Shown here piece after piece: positions 16,207 to 27,277 of a DNA stretch of 64,000 nucleotides. The translations under genes and the position numbers were made by a program. Source of the stretch: Bog-532 sp963828445 (GTDB lineage Bacteria > Actinomycetota > Actinomycetes > Streptosporangiales > Streptosporangiaceae); contig CAWHFP010000003.1 of the NCBI GenBank assembly GCA_963828445.1, positions 248,001 through 312,000 on the forward strand. The letters run 5' to 3'. The notes under the pieces were generated by a model. That model did not search any database. It saw nothing but the letters and a program-made list of their open reading frames with translations, and was not told the DNA's origin. Within the stretch, counting starts at the first letter, position 1. Every line of letters begins with the position of its first letter.

Positions 16207-16725
16207 CTAGCCGATGCGGCGCAGCTCGGCGCGGAAGCGGCGCGCAGAGTGCAGGTAATGCTGCACGCTGGCGTCGATCCAGCCCTCGGGCCGGACCAGC
16301 TCACGAAGCTTGCAGGGCACGCCGAGGGCCAGCGAGGCCGGCGGCACCTTGAAGTCCTCCGGGACCAGGGCGCCCGCCGCGACCAGCGACCCCTCCCCCA
16401 CGCTGGCGCGATTGAGGGTCGTGGACTCGGAGCCGATCAGGCAGCGGTCGCCAACGAAGCAACCTTCGAGATGGGCATTGTGCCCGACCACACACTCGGA
16501 CCCGATGATGGTCGGCCACTGCTCGGTGGTGTGGACCACCGTGCCGTCCTGCACCGACGTGCGCGCCCCGACCTCGATGTACCCGTGGTCGCCGCGAAGC
16601 ACGGCACAGGGCCAGACCGAGGCCTGCTCCCCCAGGCGCACGTCCCCGATGACCACCGCGTCCGGGTGGACGTAGGCGTCGGGGTGGATCTGCGGTTCGA
16701 CCTCACCCAGCGCGTAAATCGGCAA
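16207..16725 (-). CDS. Gamma-class carbonic anhydrase-like hexapeptide-repeat protein
   Basis: 172 residues of left-handed beta-helix hexapeptide repeats (VVIGDVRLGEQASVWPCAVLRGD and onward) with an alpha-helical end, as in gamma-carbonic anhydrases and the YrdA/PaaY group. The metal-site histidines VVHTT and VGHNAHLEGC are visible, but in the last motif the His expected five residues after the first has become Glu (LEG for LHG), with a His two residues earlier. The start is an unusual TTG at 16725, supported by a strong GGGAGGGAG site just upstream. Enzyme activity is uncertain. Confidence 0.85.
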   Translation of the reverse strand: MPIYALGEVEPQIHPDAYVHPDAVVIGDVRLGEQASVWPCAVLRGDHGYIEVGARTSVQDGTVVHTTEQWPTIIGSECVVGHNAHLEGCFVGDRCLIGSESTTLNRASVGEGSLVAAGALVPEDFKVPPASLALGVPCKLRELVRPEGWIDASVQHYLHSARRFRAELRRIG

Positions 16726-16782
16726 CGGAACTCCCTCCCTGGTCCAGTGTGCCTACCGCCAGGGTAGACGCGTGCGGGCCGG

Positions 16783-17880
16783 TCACCCAGTAGCCAACGG
16801 CTGCTCTTGCTGCTCCTGCAGGCGCTTGCGCTGCGGGACCACCGTGTACTTGGGGTCCCGCGCCGACGCCATACCCGCCTCGAAGATGCCGTAGCGGGTC
16901 AGCGCCGACGCCGCCAGCAGAGCCACCCCGGACAGCGCCGAGCCGACCCGGCTGCGGCGGGTCAGCGCGGCCCCGGCCAGGCCGGCCGCGGTCAGCGCCT
17001 CGCCGACGCGCAGGATCGTGTTGGGTTTGCCAGTCAGATACGGCTCGGCCTCGGGTCCCAGCCGCCGTTCCAGCAGCTTCTTGGCGGCGAGTTCGACCGT
17101 GGAGCCGATGATGGCCAGCCGCCGCGCAGGCTGCTGTTGGGCCGGCGGGGCGGCCAGCAGGCCAAGGCCGCCGGCCGCGCTGGCCGCGGAGCCCGCGAAC
17201 ACGTACGGCATCTCCCGGTGGGCCGAGTGCCAGGCAGGCACGGAGGTGTCGCAGATCAGCACGGCCGTGTAGGTGGCCACAGCGGGCCCGAGCACGGCGG
17301 CCGCCGCGGTGGCCGGGGGCCCCACGACGGCGGCGGCCCTGGTGGCCAGAGCGGCGGCGCGCCCGCTGGCTGGCAGCAGGCTGGCCAGGTCGGACACTGC
17401 CGCGGCCCCGGCTATCGGGCCGTAGGCGCTGAGGATCCAGGAGCCCATGCTCATCGGCGAGGACGGCTTGAACACCCGCAGCATGTGGTGGAACCGGGCC
17501 GGGCGGCCCAGATCGTGGATCAGGAACACGGTCGAGACGCTGATGCCGCCGAGCCCGGCCAGCTTGGCCACCCGGGCCAGGCCCGGCCGGCCGGTCAGCT
17601 GGGCCCCGGCGGCCAGCACCGAGGAGGCGCCGGCCAGCCCGCCGAAGAACAGGTAGCCGGGCACGTCCGGCACCTCCCACACCGGCGCTTTGATGATGGG
17701 GCGGCCGTAGTAGGACTGGAACTCGGCCTTGGGCACCATGAACTGCTCGCCGCCGCGGCCACCGCGGCCGCCGCGGCGGTGCCGCCCGCGGCGCGGGCCG
17801 TCGCCGTTCGGGCTGGCCGCGGTGGCGGCGCGGGCGCCGTTCCCGGCCGCGTCGGCGGGGCCGGCGGGGCTGGCGGTCAT
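16783..17880 (-). CDS. NrfD/PsrC-type membrane subunit of formate dehydrogenase
   Basis: ATG 17880 overlaps the stop of the iron-sulfur subunit (ATGA), so the two are coupled. The 365-residue protein begins with an Arg/Gly-rich soluble stretch, then reads KAPVWEVPDVPGYLFFGGLAG, the characteristic entry of NrfD/polysulfide-reductase membrane subunits, followed by about eight hydrophobic helices and HDLGRPARFHHMLRVFKP. In this complex it would replace the cytochrome b gamma subunit of E. coli FDH-N, passing electrons to (mena)quinone without haem. A longer in-frame start at 17952 lies inside the upstream gene. Confidence 0.88.
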   Translation of the reverse strand: MTASPAGPADAAGNGARAATAASPNGDGPRRGRHRRGGRGGRGGEQFMVPKAEFQSYYGRPIIKAPVWEVPDVPGYLFFGGLAGASSVLAAGAQLTGRPGLARVAKLAGLGGISVSTVFLIHDLGRPARFHHMLRVFKPSSPMSMGSWILSAYGPIAGAAAVSDLASLLPASGRAAALATRAAAVVGPPATAAAAVLGPAVATYTAVLICDTSVPAWHSAHREMPYVFAGSAASAAGGLGLLAAPPAQQQPARRLAIIGSTVELAAKKLLERRLGPEAEPYLTGKPNTILRVGEALTAAGLAGAALTRRSRVGSALSGVALLAASALTRYGIFEAGMASARDPKYTVVPQRKRLQEQQEQPLATG

Positions 17881-18791
17881 CGGCGCCGTCCCGCGAACGC
17901 GGCCAGGGCCATCGCGCCCAGGCCGGCCGCGGCCAGCCCGGCGTGCTTCCACATGCTGCCCAGCGCCCGGGTGCTGACCACCGGGTCCGGGGGTAGGCCA
18001 TAGACCTCGGGCTCGTCCAGCAGCAGGAAGAACGCGCCCGCCCCGCCGATGCCGTTGTCCGGGTCCTCCAGGTACAGCTGGGCCTCGGGGCGGCCCGCCT
18101 CGTGCAGTTCGTCGACCCGGGCCCGGGCCTGCTCACGCAGCTCGTCCAGGGGGCCGAACTGGATCGACTTGGTCGGGCAGGCCTTGGCGCAGGCCGGTTC
18201 CAGCCCCACGTCCAGCCGGTCGTAGCACAGCGTGCACTTGTGGGCGCCGTTGTCGACCTCGCTGCGGCCGATCACGCCGAACGGGCAGGCGGGCACGCAG
18301 TAGCCGCAGCCGTTGCAGATGTCGTCCTGGACCACCACCGTGCCGAACTCGGTCCGCATCAGGGCCCCGGTCGGGCACACGTCCAGGCAGCCCGCCTCGG
18401 AGCAGTGCTTGCAGACGTCGCTGGACATCAGCCAGCGCATGGGGCCGTCCTCCGGGCCCGCGGGGCCACTGCCGGCCTGGGCCGGGCTCTGGGCCTGCTG
18501 CGGGCCGGGCTCGGCCGGGGTGGGCGGACCGGGGGCGATCTGCTCGATGAAGGCCACGTGCCGCCAGGTGGTGCCGCTGAGTCCGACCGTGTTGTCGAAC
18601 GACATGCCGGTCAGCTGCAGGCCGTCTTCCGGGACCTCGTTCCAGGTCTTGCAGGCCACCTCGCAGGCCTTGCAGCCGATGCAGACCGAGGTATCGGTGA
18701 AGAAGCCCATCCGCGGCGGGTGCTCCCGCCAGCCGGCCCGGTCGGCCGGCTCCTCTCCGCCGGTCAGGCCGGGGTGATCGGTGAGGCTCAC
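17877..18791 (-). CDS. Formate dehydrogenase iron-sulfur subunit (four 4Fe-4S sites)
   Basis: The GTG start at 18791 (VSLTDHPGL) lies two bases after the alpha-subunit stop and behind a GGAG site, giving 304 residues; longer versions run back into the alpha gene. Ferredoxin-type clusters are plain: CIGCKACEVACK, CKHCSEAGCLDVCP, CNGCGYCVPACP and CTLCYDRL with a later CAKACP. The C-terminus has one hydrophobic helix (AAAGLGAMALAAF), as in E. coli FdnH, anchoring it to the membrane. It relays electrons from the Mo/W-selenocysteine subunit to the NrfD-like partner. Confidence 0.92.
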   Translation of the reverse strand: MSLTDHPGLTGGEEPADRAGWREHPPRMGFFTDTSVCIGCKACEVACKTWNEVPEDGLQLTGMSFDNTVGLSGTTWRHVAFIEQIAPGPPTPAEPGPQQAQSPAQAGSGPAGPEDGPMRWLMSSDVCKHCSEAGCLDVCPTGALMRTEFGTVVVQDDICNGCGYCVPACPFGVIGRSEVDNGAHKCTLCYDRLDVGLEPACAKACPTKSIQFGPLDELREQARARVDELHEAGRPEAQLYLEDPDNGIGGAGAFFLLLDEPEVYGLPPDPVVSTRALGSMWKHAGLAAAGLGAMALAAFAGRRR

Positions 18792-18792
18792 T

Positions 18793-21700
18793 TCACATCT
18801 CCGTCCCGGTTTCATCGGTGATTCCGGCCCGCTCCAGGTATGACTGCACCAGCTCGCGCAGGGCCGGGCCGCGCGGCCGACGGCCCGGCTGGATGTCAAC
18901 GGCCAGGACCTTGGACTCCTGGATGTGCACGTTCGGATCCAGGCCGAAGTGCATCAGCTCGTTGGCGCCGTCGCCGGTGGAGATCCCGTTGCGTCCCCAG
19001 TGGTAGGGCAGCCCGATCTGGTGCAGCGTCCGGCCCTGGACGGTCAGCACGGGCATCCGCCGGGTGACCATGACCCGGGCCTCGATGGCGCTGCGCGCGG
19101 TGACGATCGTGGCCCAGCCCATGTGCTCCAGGTTGCGCTCGGCGGCCAGTTCCGGCGACACCTCGCAGAAGAACTCGGGCTGCAGCTCGGACAGGTAGGG
19201 CAGCCAGCGGCTCATCCCGCCCGCCGTGTGATGCTCGGTCAGCCGGTAGGTGGTGGCCACGTAGGGGAACACGTCCGAGCCGTACTCGTCCCCGCTGGGC
19301 TGGTACGGGGTGCCCTTGCCCTTGAGCACCTGCCGCACCGGGTTGCGTTCCTGCTTCGGGTAGAGCAGGTTCTGCACCGGTGAGTCCTGCGGCTCGTAGT
19401 GCGTGGGCAGCGGCCCGTCGACCAGCCCAGCCGGAGCGAACAGCCAGGCCTTGCCGTCGGCCTGCATGATGAAGGCGTCGTCGCCGGAGATCGCGGCCAC
19501 CCCGGTGGCTCCCTCCTCCGGCCGGTAGGACGGTGGCCGGTCGGCGACGAAGTCGGCGATGTCGTGCCCGGTCCACTTGCCCGCGTCCTCGTCCCACCAG
19601 ACCAGCGCCTTGCGCTCGCTCCAGGGCTTGCCGTCCGGGTCGGCCGAGGCCCGGTTGTACAGGACACGCCGGTTGGCGGGCCAGGCCCAGCCCCACTCGT
19701 TGGCGACCCAGTTCTGCTCCCGGCCCGGCTTGCGGCGGGAGGCCTGGTTGACCCCGTCGGCGTAGACGCCGCAGTAGATCCAGCAGCCGCTGACCGTGCT
19801 GCCGTCGTCCTTGAGCTGGGTGTAGGAGGACACCGGCTTGCCGTCGGCGTCCCAGCCGTTGACCTCGGCCAGCACGGCCTCGGCGTTGGGCTCCTGCTGC
19901 GGACCGTGCACCGGGTAGTCCCAGGTCAGGTCGAGCACGGGGCGGTTCAGCTCGGCATCGGCCTCAGCCGAGTCGGCGGCCAGCTTGGCCCGGATGCGCT
20001 GGCCCAGGTAGTAGGTGAACCACAGGTCGCTGCGGGCCGCCCCGGCCGGTTCGACGGCCTGGTGGTGCCACTGCAGCATCCGCTGGGTGTTGGTGAAGCT
20101 GCCGTCCTTCTCGGTGTGGGCGGCGGCCGGCATGAAGAACACCTCGGTGCCGATGTCTTCGGTACGCAGCTCACCGCTCTCGATCTCCTGGCCGTCCTTC
20201 CACCAGGTGGCCGACTCGATCAGCGAGAAGTCGCGGACCACCAGCCAGTCCAGCTTGGCCATGGCCAGCCGCTGCTGGCGCCCGTTGGCCGAGCCGACCG
20301 CGGGGTTCTCGCCGAACAGGAAGTAGCCCGCGACGTCCCCGGCCAGCATGGCCTGCACGGTCTCGTAGGTGCTGTGGCTGCCGGTCAGCCGGGGCAGGTA
20401 GTCGTAACAGAAGTCGTTGTCCGGGGTGGCGGCCGGCCCCCACCAGGCCTTGAGCAGGCTGACCATGTAGCTCCGCATGTTGGCCCAGAAGCCGTGGTCC
20501 ATGCCTTCGTTCTCGACGTAGGTGTCCAGGTCCTCGTTGCCGTGCACGTGGGGCATGGGCAGGTAGCCCGGCAGCAGGTCGAACAGGGTCGGGATGTCGG
20601 TCGAACCCTGGATCGAGGCGTGCCCGCGCAGGGCCAGGATGCCGCCCCCGGGACGGCCCATGTTGCCCAGCAGGGTCTGCAGGATCGCACCGGTCCGGAT
20701 GTACTGCACGCCGACCGTGTGATGGGTCCAGCCCACGCTGTACACGAACGCGGTGGTCCGGTCCCGGCCGGAATTGCTGGTCAGAGCCTCACACACCCGC
20801 CGGAAGGCTTCCGGCGAGATGCCGCAGATCTGCTCCACCATCTCCGGGGTGTAGCGGGCGAAGTGCCGTTTGAGCACCTGGAACACCGAGCGCGGGTGCT
20901 GCAGGGTCTCGTCCCGGTCCGGGGTCGGGTGCGCCTCGGCGCCGCCGGAGCCGTGCGCTTCGCCCCGGGCGGACTCGCGCACCGCCTGCCGTTGGCCGTT
21001 GCCGTTGTCGCCGCCCTTGTTGCCCGGGCGGTCACGGTTGCCCGCGGCCGAGCCGACGTCGCCGCCCTGGTAACGCCAGGCTTCGAAGTCGTAGGTGCGG
21101 TGCTCGCGGTCAAGCCCGGAGAACACGCCCTCGAGGTCCTCGGTGTCGGCGAAGTCCTCAGTCAGGATCGTCGACGCGTTGGTGTAGGCCAGCACGTACT
21201 CGCGGAAGTACTTCTCCTCGGTCAGGACGTAGTTGACGACGCCGCCCAGGAACGCGATGTCGGTGCCCGCCCGGATCGGCACGTACTCGTCGGCCAGGGC
21301 ACTGGTCCGGCTGAACCGCGGGTCGACGTGAATGACCTTGGCCCCGCGGGCCTTGGCTTCCATCACCCACTGGAAGCCGACCGGGTGGGCCTCGGCCATG
21401 TTCGAGCCCTCAATGAGGATGCAGTCGGAGTTGACCAGGTCCTGCTGGAACGTGGTCGCGCCGCCGCGCCCGAAACTGGTCCCCAGACCGGGGACGGTGG
21501 CGGAGTGTCAAATACGGGCCTGATTCTCGATCTGCACCGCTCCGAGCGCGGTGAACAGCTTCTTGATCAGGTAGTTCTCTTCGTTGTCGAGGGTCGCCCC
21601 GCCCAGGCTGGCGAAGCCGAGCGTGCGCCGGGTCCGCTGGCCGTCGACCTCTTCCTGCCAGCCACTCTTCCGGGCGGCGATGACCCGGTCGGCGATCATG

Positions 21701-22068
21701 TCCATGGCCTGGTCGAGGCCGAGCGGCTCCCATTCGGTGCCGTGCGGGCGCCGGTAGAGAATCTGGTACTCGCGGGCGTCGCCGGTGGTCAGCTGGAGGC
21801 TGGCCGACCCCTTGGGGCACAGCCGGCCGCGGCTGACCGGGGAGTCGGGGTCGCCTTCGATCTGGGTGACCTGGCCGCCCTGGACGTAGACCTTCTGGCC
21901 ACAACCGACCGCGCAGTAGGGGCAGATCGACTTGACCACCTGGTCCGCGGTCGCCGTGCGGGCCTGACGCCGGCTGGTCGCGCCGCTCTTGGTGGCGGCG
22001 CCCAGGCCGAGCTTGTCCTGACCGGTCAGCTGCCGGTAGACCGGCCAGCCCTCGATCCAGGTACGCAT
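18793..22068 (-). CDS. Formate dehydrogenase catalytic subunit, selenoprotein (Sec encoded by TGA 21508-21510)
   Basis: ATG 22068 follows AGGAGGTG. Read through the in-frame TGA at 21508-21510, the protein has 1091 residues with selenocysteine at position 187. The context QARI-Sec-HSATVPGLGTSFGRG matches FdnG-type enzymes, in which the Sec ligates Mo/W. The TGA is followed at the correct distance by a SECIS hairpin. The N-terminus has the 4Fe-4S motif CPYCAVGCGQ; molybdopterin-binding segments follow (HVDPRFSRTSALADEYVPIR). It oxidises formate to CO2. There is no twin-arginine signal peptide, so the enzyme is probably cytoplasmic-facing, unlike E. coli FDH-N. Automated annotation would wrongly split it in two. 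Confidence 0.93.
21479..21510 (-). promoter_or_regulatory. Bacterial SECIS element with Sec codon
   Basis: On the minus strand the UGA (21510-21508) is followed after exactly 18 bases by an apical GGUCU loop (21489-21485) closed by a perfect six-base-pair stem GUCCCC/GGGGAC (21479-21495). Loop sequence and spacing equal those of the E. coli fdhF SECIS, which recruits SelB with Sec-tRNA. selABCD and tRNA-Sec are not in the window. Confidence 0.9.
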
Positions 22069-22262
22069 CGCCCACCTCCTCTGCCCTGCCGAGCTGCCCT
22101 GCCGAGCCCAGAGATCCTCAGCTAACCACACTCGTTTGCAGTCCTCCTAGCGACCCACCCTTCACAGGCGGTGCTGGACTGCGTACTTGCCGGACCCACT
22201 GCGATCTAACCACCGGACGGCGGCTGAATTTCCGGGACGGCCGGGTAGCGGGCCGGGGCGGG

Positions 22263-25200
22263 TCAGCCGGTGCTGAGGGCGAAGATGTGCAGGGCGGCGT
22301 TGTAGCCGGTGACGCTGCCCAGGGTGGGCAGGGTGATCGCCTGGACGGTCTTGCCCGCGGTGAGCGGGATGTTCTGCTCGAAGATGAAGATCGTGTGGCC
22401 GGAGGAACCGGTCGGGTAGTTGGCGTAGTTGACGGCGGCCACGCGGGTGTTGGAGTGGCAGGCGGGTTGCCGTTCTGGCCGGAGTCGTACCAGAAGTTGC
22501 CCACGGACAGGGTGTAGGTGGAGGTCGAGCCGTCGGTGTAGTAGACGGTGCCGGTGCCGGACTCCGGGGAGTTGTTGGCCGCGGCCAGCACGCCGAGGCT
22601 GCCGCCCGACGCGGCCCCAGCCGGCACCGTGATGGTCTGGCCTTCGGCCATGGTGTTGTCGGGCTGGGCCGAGGCCACGCTCGGCCAGGTGAAGGTGTGG
22701 CCGCCGGCCGTGACGGTGCCGCCGGGGGTCAGGCCGGCCGCGACCAGGCCCTGAGCCGAATAACTGGTGCCCTCGCCGTCGAAGCCGATGAAGTCAGCCG
22801 ACGGGTTGGGGTTCGAGTCGTCGGTGATCCCGGTGTTGTTGTAGGTGGCGGCCAGGCTGGACGCGGGCACCTGGACCTGGGCGGTGTTGATCAGGGTCTG
22901 TTTCCCGGGCCCGTAGGTCGCGGTGGCCAGCAGGTTCACCGTGCCGCTGGCCAGCCCGGCGGCGGGGGTCGATGGGCCGGTGACGGTGAACGTCTTGGCC
23001 GCCCTCCGGCCCGGGGCCACGGTCCCCACCGCGGCCGGGCCGGACGGCGTGACCGTCCAGCCGGGCGGGGCGCTCAGGGACTCGGTGGCCCCGGTGAGCG
23101 GGCGCGCGGTCGGGTTGGTCAGCGTCTCCTTGACCGTGAACGAGCTGCTGGCCAGCGTGGTCGACGGCACCGCGGCCAGGGTGGGCTGCGGGCGGGCCGG
23201 GGCGCCGTAGGTGGCGGCCGAGTAACCCGGGCTGGCGACCGGGCTGATCGGCAGGCCGCCGGCCTGGTTGCCCGCGGTCACCAGCTTGACCTGGTCCAGG
23301 CCACCGCCGGCCTGGTTCAGACCCCAGACCGCGATGGCCAGGGTGTTGCCGCCGTGGTCGTTGAGGATGCCGGCCGGCACGTAGAACTGGTGCTGCGGGC
23401 CCACGTTGTTGACGTAGCGGCCGATCAGCCAGCCGTTGACGTAGATGAAGGCCCGGTAGTCGGCGGTGCCGGCCCCGGGGGCGGCCTGGCCGATCTGCAC
23501 GTCGATGGGCACGTAGCTGTTTTGAGGCAGGCTGAGCGAGAAGCTGGTGCGGTACCAGCCGACACCGGCCGGGACGCCGCGCGCGGACCAGCTGTCCGGC
23601 AGCGACACCGACGACCAGCCCTGGTCGGGGTAACCGGGCAGGTCCCAGCCGTGGTCGCTGCCGTACAGGCCGGCCGCGTTCATCACGCCGCGCACCGGGT
23701 CCTGCAGGGTGGTGCCGCCCGGGTCACCCATCAGCCGCCAGGTGACCGGGGCTGAGGAGCCGGTCAGCGAGGCCTGGTACAGGCCGACCTTCTCCCCCGA
23801 CGGCCCCTCCGGGTTGCCGGTGTTCTCGACCAGCACGGCGATCACGTTGTCCTGGCCGGCCTTGACCGCGCCGGCGGGGAACGTGAACGTCTGGGTCTGC
23901 GCGCCGGCCGCGTTGCCGGAGCCGAGGAAGGCCCCGTTCAGCCAGACCGAGTAGGCCCCGGTGGGCGAGATGCCGTCGGCGGTGAGAGACACCCCGGTCT
24001 CGCCGCCGGTCGCGGTGAAGTGCCCGCGGTACCAGACGAAGCCGTGGTCGTAGCCGTAGTCGGACGCGTACAGGACCGGCGTGCTGGGCGAGCTGGCGTT
24101 CGACACCGGGTGGTCGGCCAGCGTCCACGAGCTGTCGTCGAAGCCGGGCTGGGCCTCGGGGGCCTCGGCCGCGAACTTCCAGTTGGTCAGGGTGGGCAGG
24201 GTCACGCGGGCGGGCCCGCCGATGCTCCCGGTCAGCGAGCCGTCCGGGTTGGCCTTGACCGCCACCAGGCGGCCGTTCCAGGTCACGGCCTTGGTGCCGG
24301 ACGGGGGCCACACGGTCAGCGGGCCGGCCTGGGTGGTGTCACCGGTCAGGGCCAGCACCGGGCCGCGGGTCGCGGCCGTGCGGACCAGGTAGCCGCCCTG
24401 GACCAGGGCGGTCCCAGCGGCCGTGCTGACCGGCCAGAAGCCTTCGGCGGTGTCGGTGTCGGCGATCAGGAGCAGCAGCGGCGAGGTCCCGCCGCCGCTG
24501 ATCTCGACCTTGGCCAGGCCCTGGTGCACGTAGTCCAGGCGCAGGTCGCCGCGGCTGGCGTCCCAGGTTGGGGTGACCGACCCGGACAGCACCTTGACCG
24601 TGGGCTGGCTGGTGTAGCGGAGCACGGTCTCGCCGTCGGTCCCGGACGGGTCGTACAGCAGCGCGGTGGCCCGGCCGCCGATCGTGCCCTGGGTGGCCAG
24701 CTCGGAGGTGGAGTAGACCAGGTGCTGCCCGGCGAACTGCTCGTTGCCGACCAGCAGCCGGGAGTCGCGGCCCTTCAGGGTGATCGTGCCGCTCTGCGGG
24801 ACCACCGGGTAGTAATCGGCCTGCTGGGCGGCGGTCGGCACGTTGATCGCGTCCACCACCACGGTGTCCGCGGTCGAGGCCGGGTTCTGGTTCCCGCTCA
24901 CGCTGATGGTCAGCGTGTGCGACCCGGCGGCCAGCCCGGTGGTGCCGTAGAGCACCTGCTGGAACTCCTTGCCGGCCGCCGCGTAGGTGTCCACGGTGGC
25001 GACCTGCTTGCCGTCCAGGGCCACGTCGGCGATGCCGCCGTTGTTGTTCCTGGGCCCGATCCACTGGACGGCGGTGCCGTTGAACGTGACCGACACGCTG
25101 TCCCCGGCGGTCTGGCTCCAGGACTCGGTGCTGTCGTAGTCGCCGCCCGAGTAGCCGGAGCTGGCCCCGGCGTGAGTCCAGGTGCCGGTGTAGGCCAGCG

Positions 25201-26979
25201 CGCTGGCGGTGTCGTCGTAGGTGTAGCCCGCGGCTCTGGCTCAGGTTGAGGGCCAGGTGCGAGCTGACCGTCGCGGTCGAGGTGGCGTCGGCCTGGCGCA
25301 CGTAGACGAACTGGGTCCCGTCGGTGGGGTTGGCCCGGGCCATGGTGGTCACGTCCGGGTTGTCGGCGGCGGGCGCGGCCACGGCCGTGGTCTGGTCCAG
25401 CGACGGCACCGACGTCTCGAAGTCGTTGATCAGCTTGTTCTCGCCGAACTTGGACCCGGTGACGTCGTTCGGGTCGGACGCGGTGCCGATCTCGCCGGTC
25501 TCCCGGATCGCGGACCCGTAGTCGTAGGACGTGTACACGTCGGGGTCGGGCAGCCAGCCCCAGTTCGTGCCGCCCACCCCCATGTAGTTGCTCTGCATGG
25601 TGACGCCCTGGGCGATGTTGTTCTTGTAGTAGACGTTCTCGAAGTCGGGCCCGGTCATGGTGTAGCAGTTGTCGTAGCCGGTCCCGCCCCAGCCGTCGAA
25701 CGAGCCGCCCTGGTACTCGGGCAGGTAGATCGGCATGTCCGGGAAGGTCGGGTACCCGTAGGGCTGGCCGAAGTTGCTGGTGTCGGCGCAGTTGAAACCG
25801 AGCGGGTAGTTGTCGGTGCCGCTGATGTTGACCGCGCCCAGGCCGGAGGTGAACGTCTGCGACCCGCAGCACTGGTTGAACGTGAACGGCACCGTGATGC
25901 CGTCCGACTTGGCCTGAGCCTCCAGGTCGGCCATGTACTGCTGGGCGGCCGTGCCCTGGTTGGCGTACTCGTTCTCGACCTGGTACAAGATCACGTCGCC
26001 GCCCTTGGTGATCTGGTGCGCGGCGATGATCGGGTCGATCTCGGACAGCCACTGCTCGGCGGCCGACAGGTAGGGCTGGACGTCCGAGCGGTAGCCGTTC
26101 GGCGCGGTGAGCACCCAGGATGGGATGCCGCCGCCGTCGGTCTCGGCGTTGATGTAGGGCCCGGGCCGGGCGATGACGTACAGGCCGGCCTGCTGAGCCA
26201 GGTTGAGGAACGTGTTCATGTCGCGCACGCCACCGAAGTCGTACACGCCCGGGGCCGGCGAGCTGTAGTCCCAGTCGAAGTACACGGTCACCGCGTCGTA
26301 GCCGTCGGCCTTCATCTTCTGCAGGTCATCCAGCCACAGGGACGGGCTCGGGGTTCGCCAGGGGTCGAACTCGCCGGCGGTGACGAAGACCCGCTTGCCG
26401 TTTACGAACATCGAGTACTGGTCGTAGCTGACCTGCTGGGGGGCGCCACGGTCCACGTTCTTCGGCGGGGCGATCGGGCTCGGGGTGGCGGGGTTGGAGG
26501 TGGCGGGGTTGCTGGTGGCGGTCTTGGTGTTGGCGGTGACGGTGAACGTGTAGGAGGTGCCGTTGTCGAGGCCGTCGATGATGGCCCAGTCGTTGGGGAC
26601 GGCCGCGGTGACGTGCTGGCCGCCGCTACCGGACGCGGTCACCGTGTAGCTGACCACCGAGCCCGCGCCGGTGGCGGGTGGGCACCAGACCACGGTGGCC
26701 GACGCGCTGCCGCCGATGGCCCGCACCTGCTGCGGGGGGCCTACCTGGGCCGAATCCGCCGATGACGGCGAGGCGGCCGGGCAGGAGGCGTCGCTGCCCG
26801 AGGGCTTGCGCGGCTTGGTGGGTGGCCGGGGCCGCGGTTTGGGTGCTGGCTTCCGCCTTGGCCTTGGCCGCCGGGGCGGTCGTGGCCGCCTGGGCGAACT
26901 GGGGCAGGAACAGGCCCAGGAGCACGATGGCCACGCTGAGGGCTGACAACCGCACCCGCCTGCGAAATTCCATGTTCAT
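22263..26979 (-). pseudogene. Secreted GH35 beta-galactosidase-like enzyme, three apparent frameshifts
   Basis: A signal peptide (MEFRRRVRLSALSVAIVLLG, ending FAQA; ATG 26979 or 26973) and Lys/Pro linker lead into a fibronectin III-like domain, a GH35 catalytic domain, beta-galactosidase jelly-roll domains and an NEW3-like domain. GH35 residues are present: the acid/base Glu in YQVENEYA and the nucleophile Glu in YLPEYQGGSFDGWGG. The frame changes near 26870 (linker), 25235 (LNLSQ to AAGYTYDD) and 22455 (C-terminus, ending FALSTG at 22263). Each needs one base to restore continuity and no conserved residues are lost, so consensus errors are likely; a true pseudogene is the alternative. It would release beta-galactosyl residues from plant polysaccharide outside the cell. 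Confidence 0.8.
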
Positions 26980-27277
26980 CACACCCGCCCACAGCCGCAC
27001 AGAATCGACAGGGTTCCTCGTCCAAAAGAACTCGCAACCACACGAATGTCAAGGGAGGCGGGGAAATGGGTTTCCTGATCGGCGGGAGGGGCGGTGGGGT
27101 TTCCGTGACGAGAGTGGTGCTGGCCGGGCCGGAGGCCGGAGGGCGAGCGGGCGCCGAGGCCGGGCCGGGCGAGCGGGTTACGGGAGACCGGGGCAGCGGG
27201 CTGGTGGGCTGAGTGGTGGGGTAGGGGGAGAGTGGGAGTCTTGGGCGTGACCTTCGACCAAGGAAAATGAGGCGGAC

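Noticed and set aside
21508..21510. TGA as a true stop splitting formate dehydrogenase into two genes
   Set aside because: The codon is at the known Sec position and is followed by a SECIS hairpin with correct loop and spacing; the protein continues in the same frame.
19399..22125. A 908-codon plus-strand open frame across the formate dehydrogenase gene
   Set aside because: It is antisense to a gene with clear domains and motifs, is composed of low-complexity Gly/Val/Arg/Pro-rich text and has no family pattern. Long antisense frames are expected at this GC content. The same applies to frames at 34102-37089, 60768-63527, 57491-59890, 15014-16210 and 85-1266.
22080..22210. Possible tRNA-Sec gene upstream of the formate dehydrogenase
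   Set aside because: A TTCACA stretch resembled an anticodon loop, but no acceptor, T or long extra arm could be paired.
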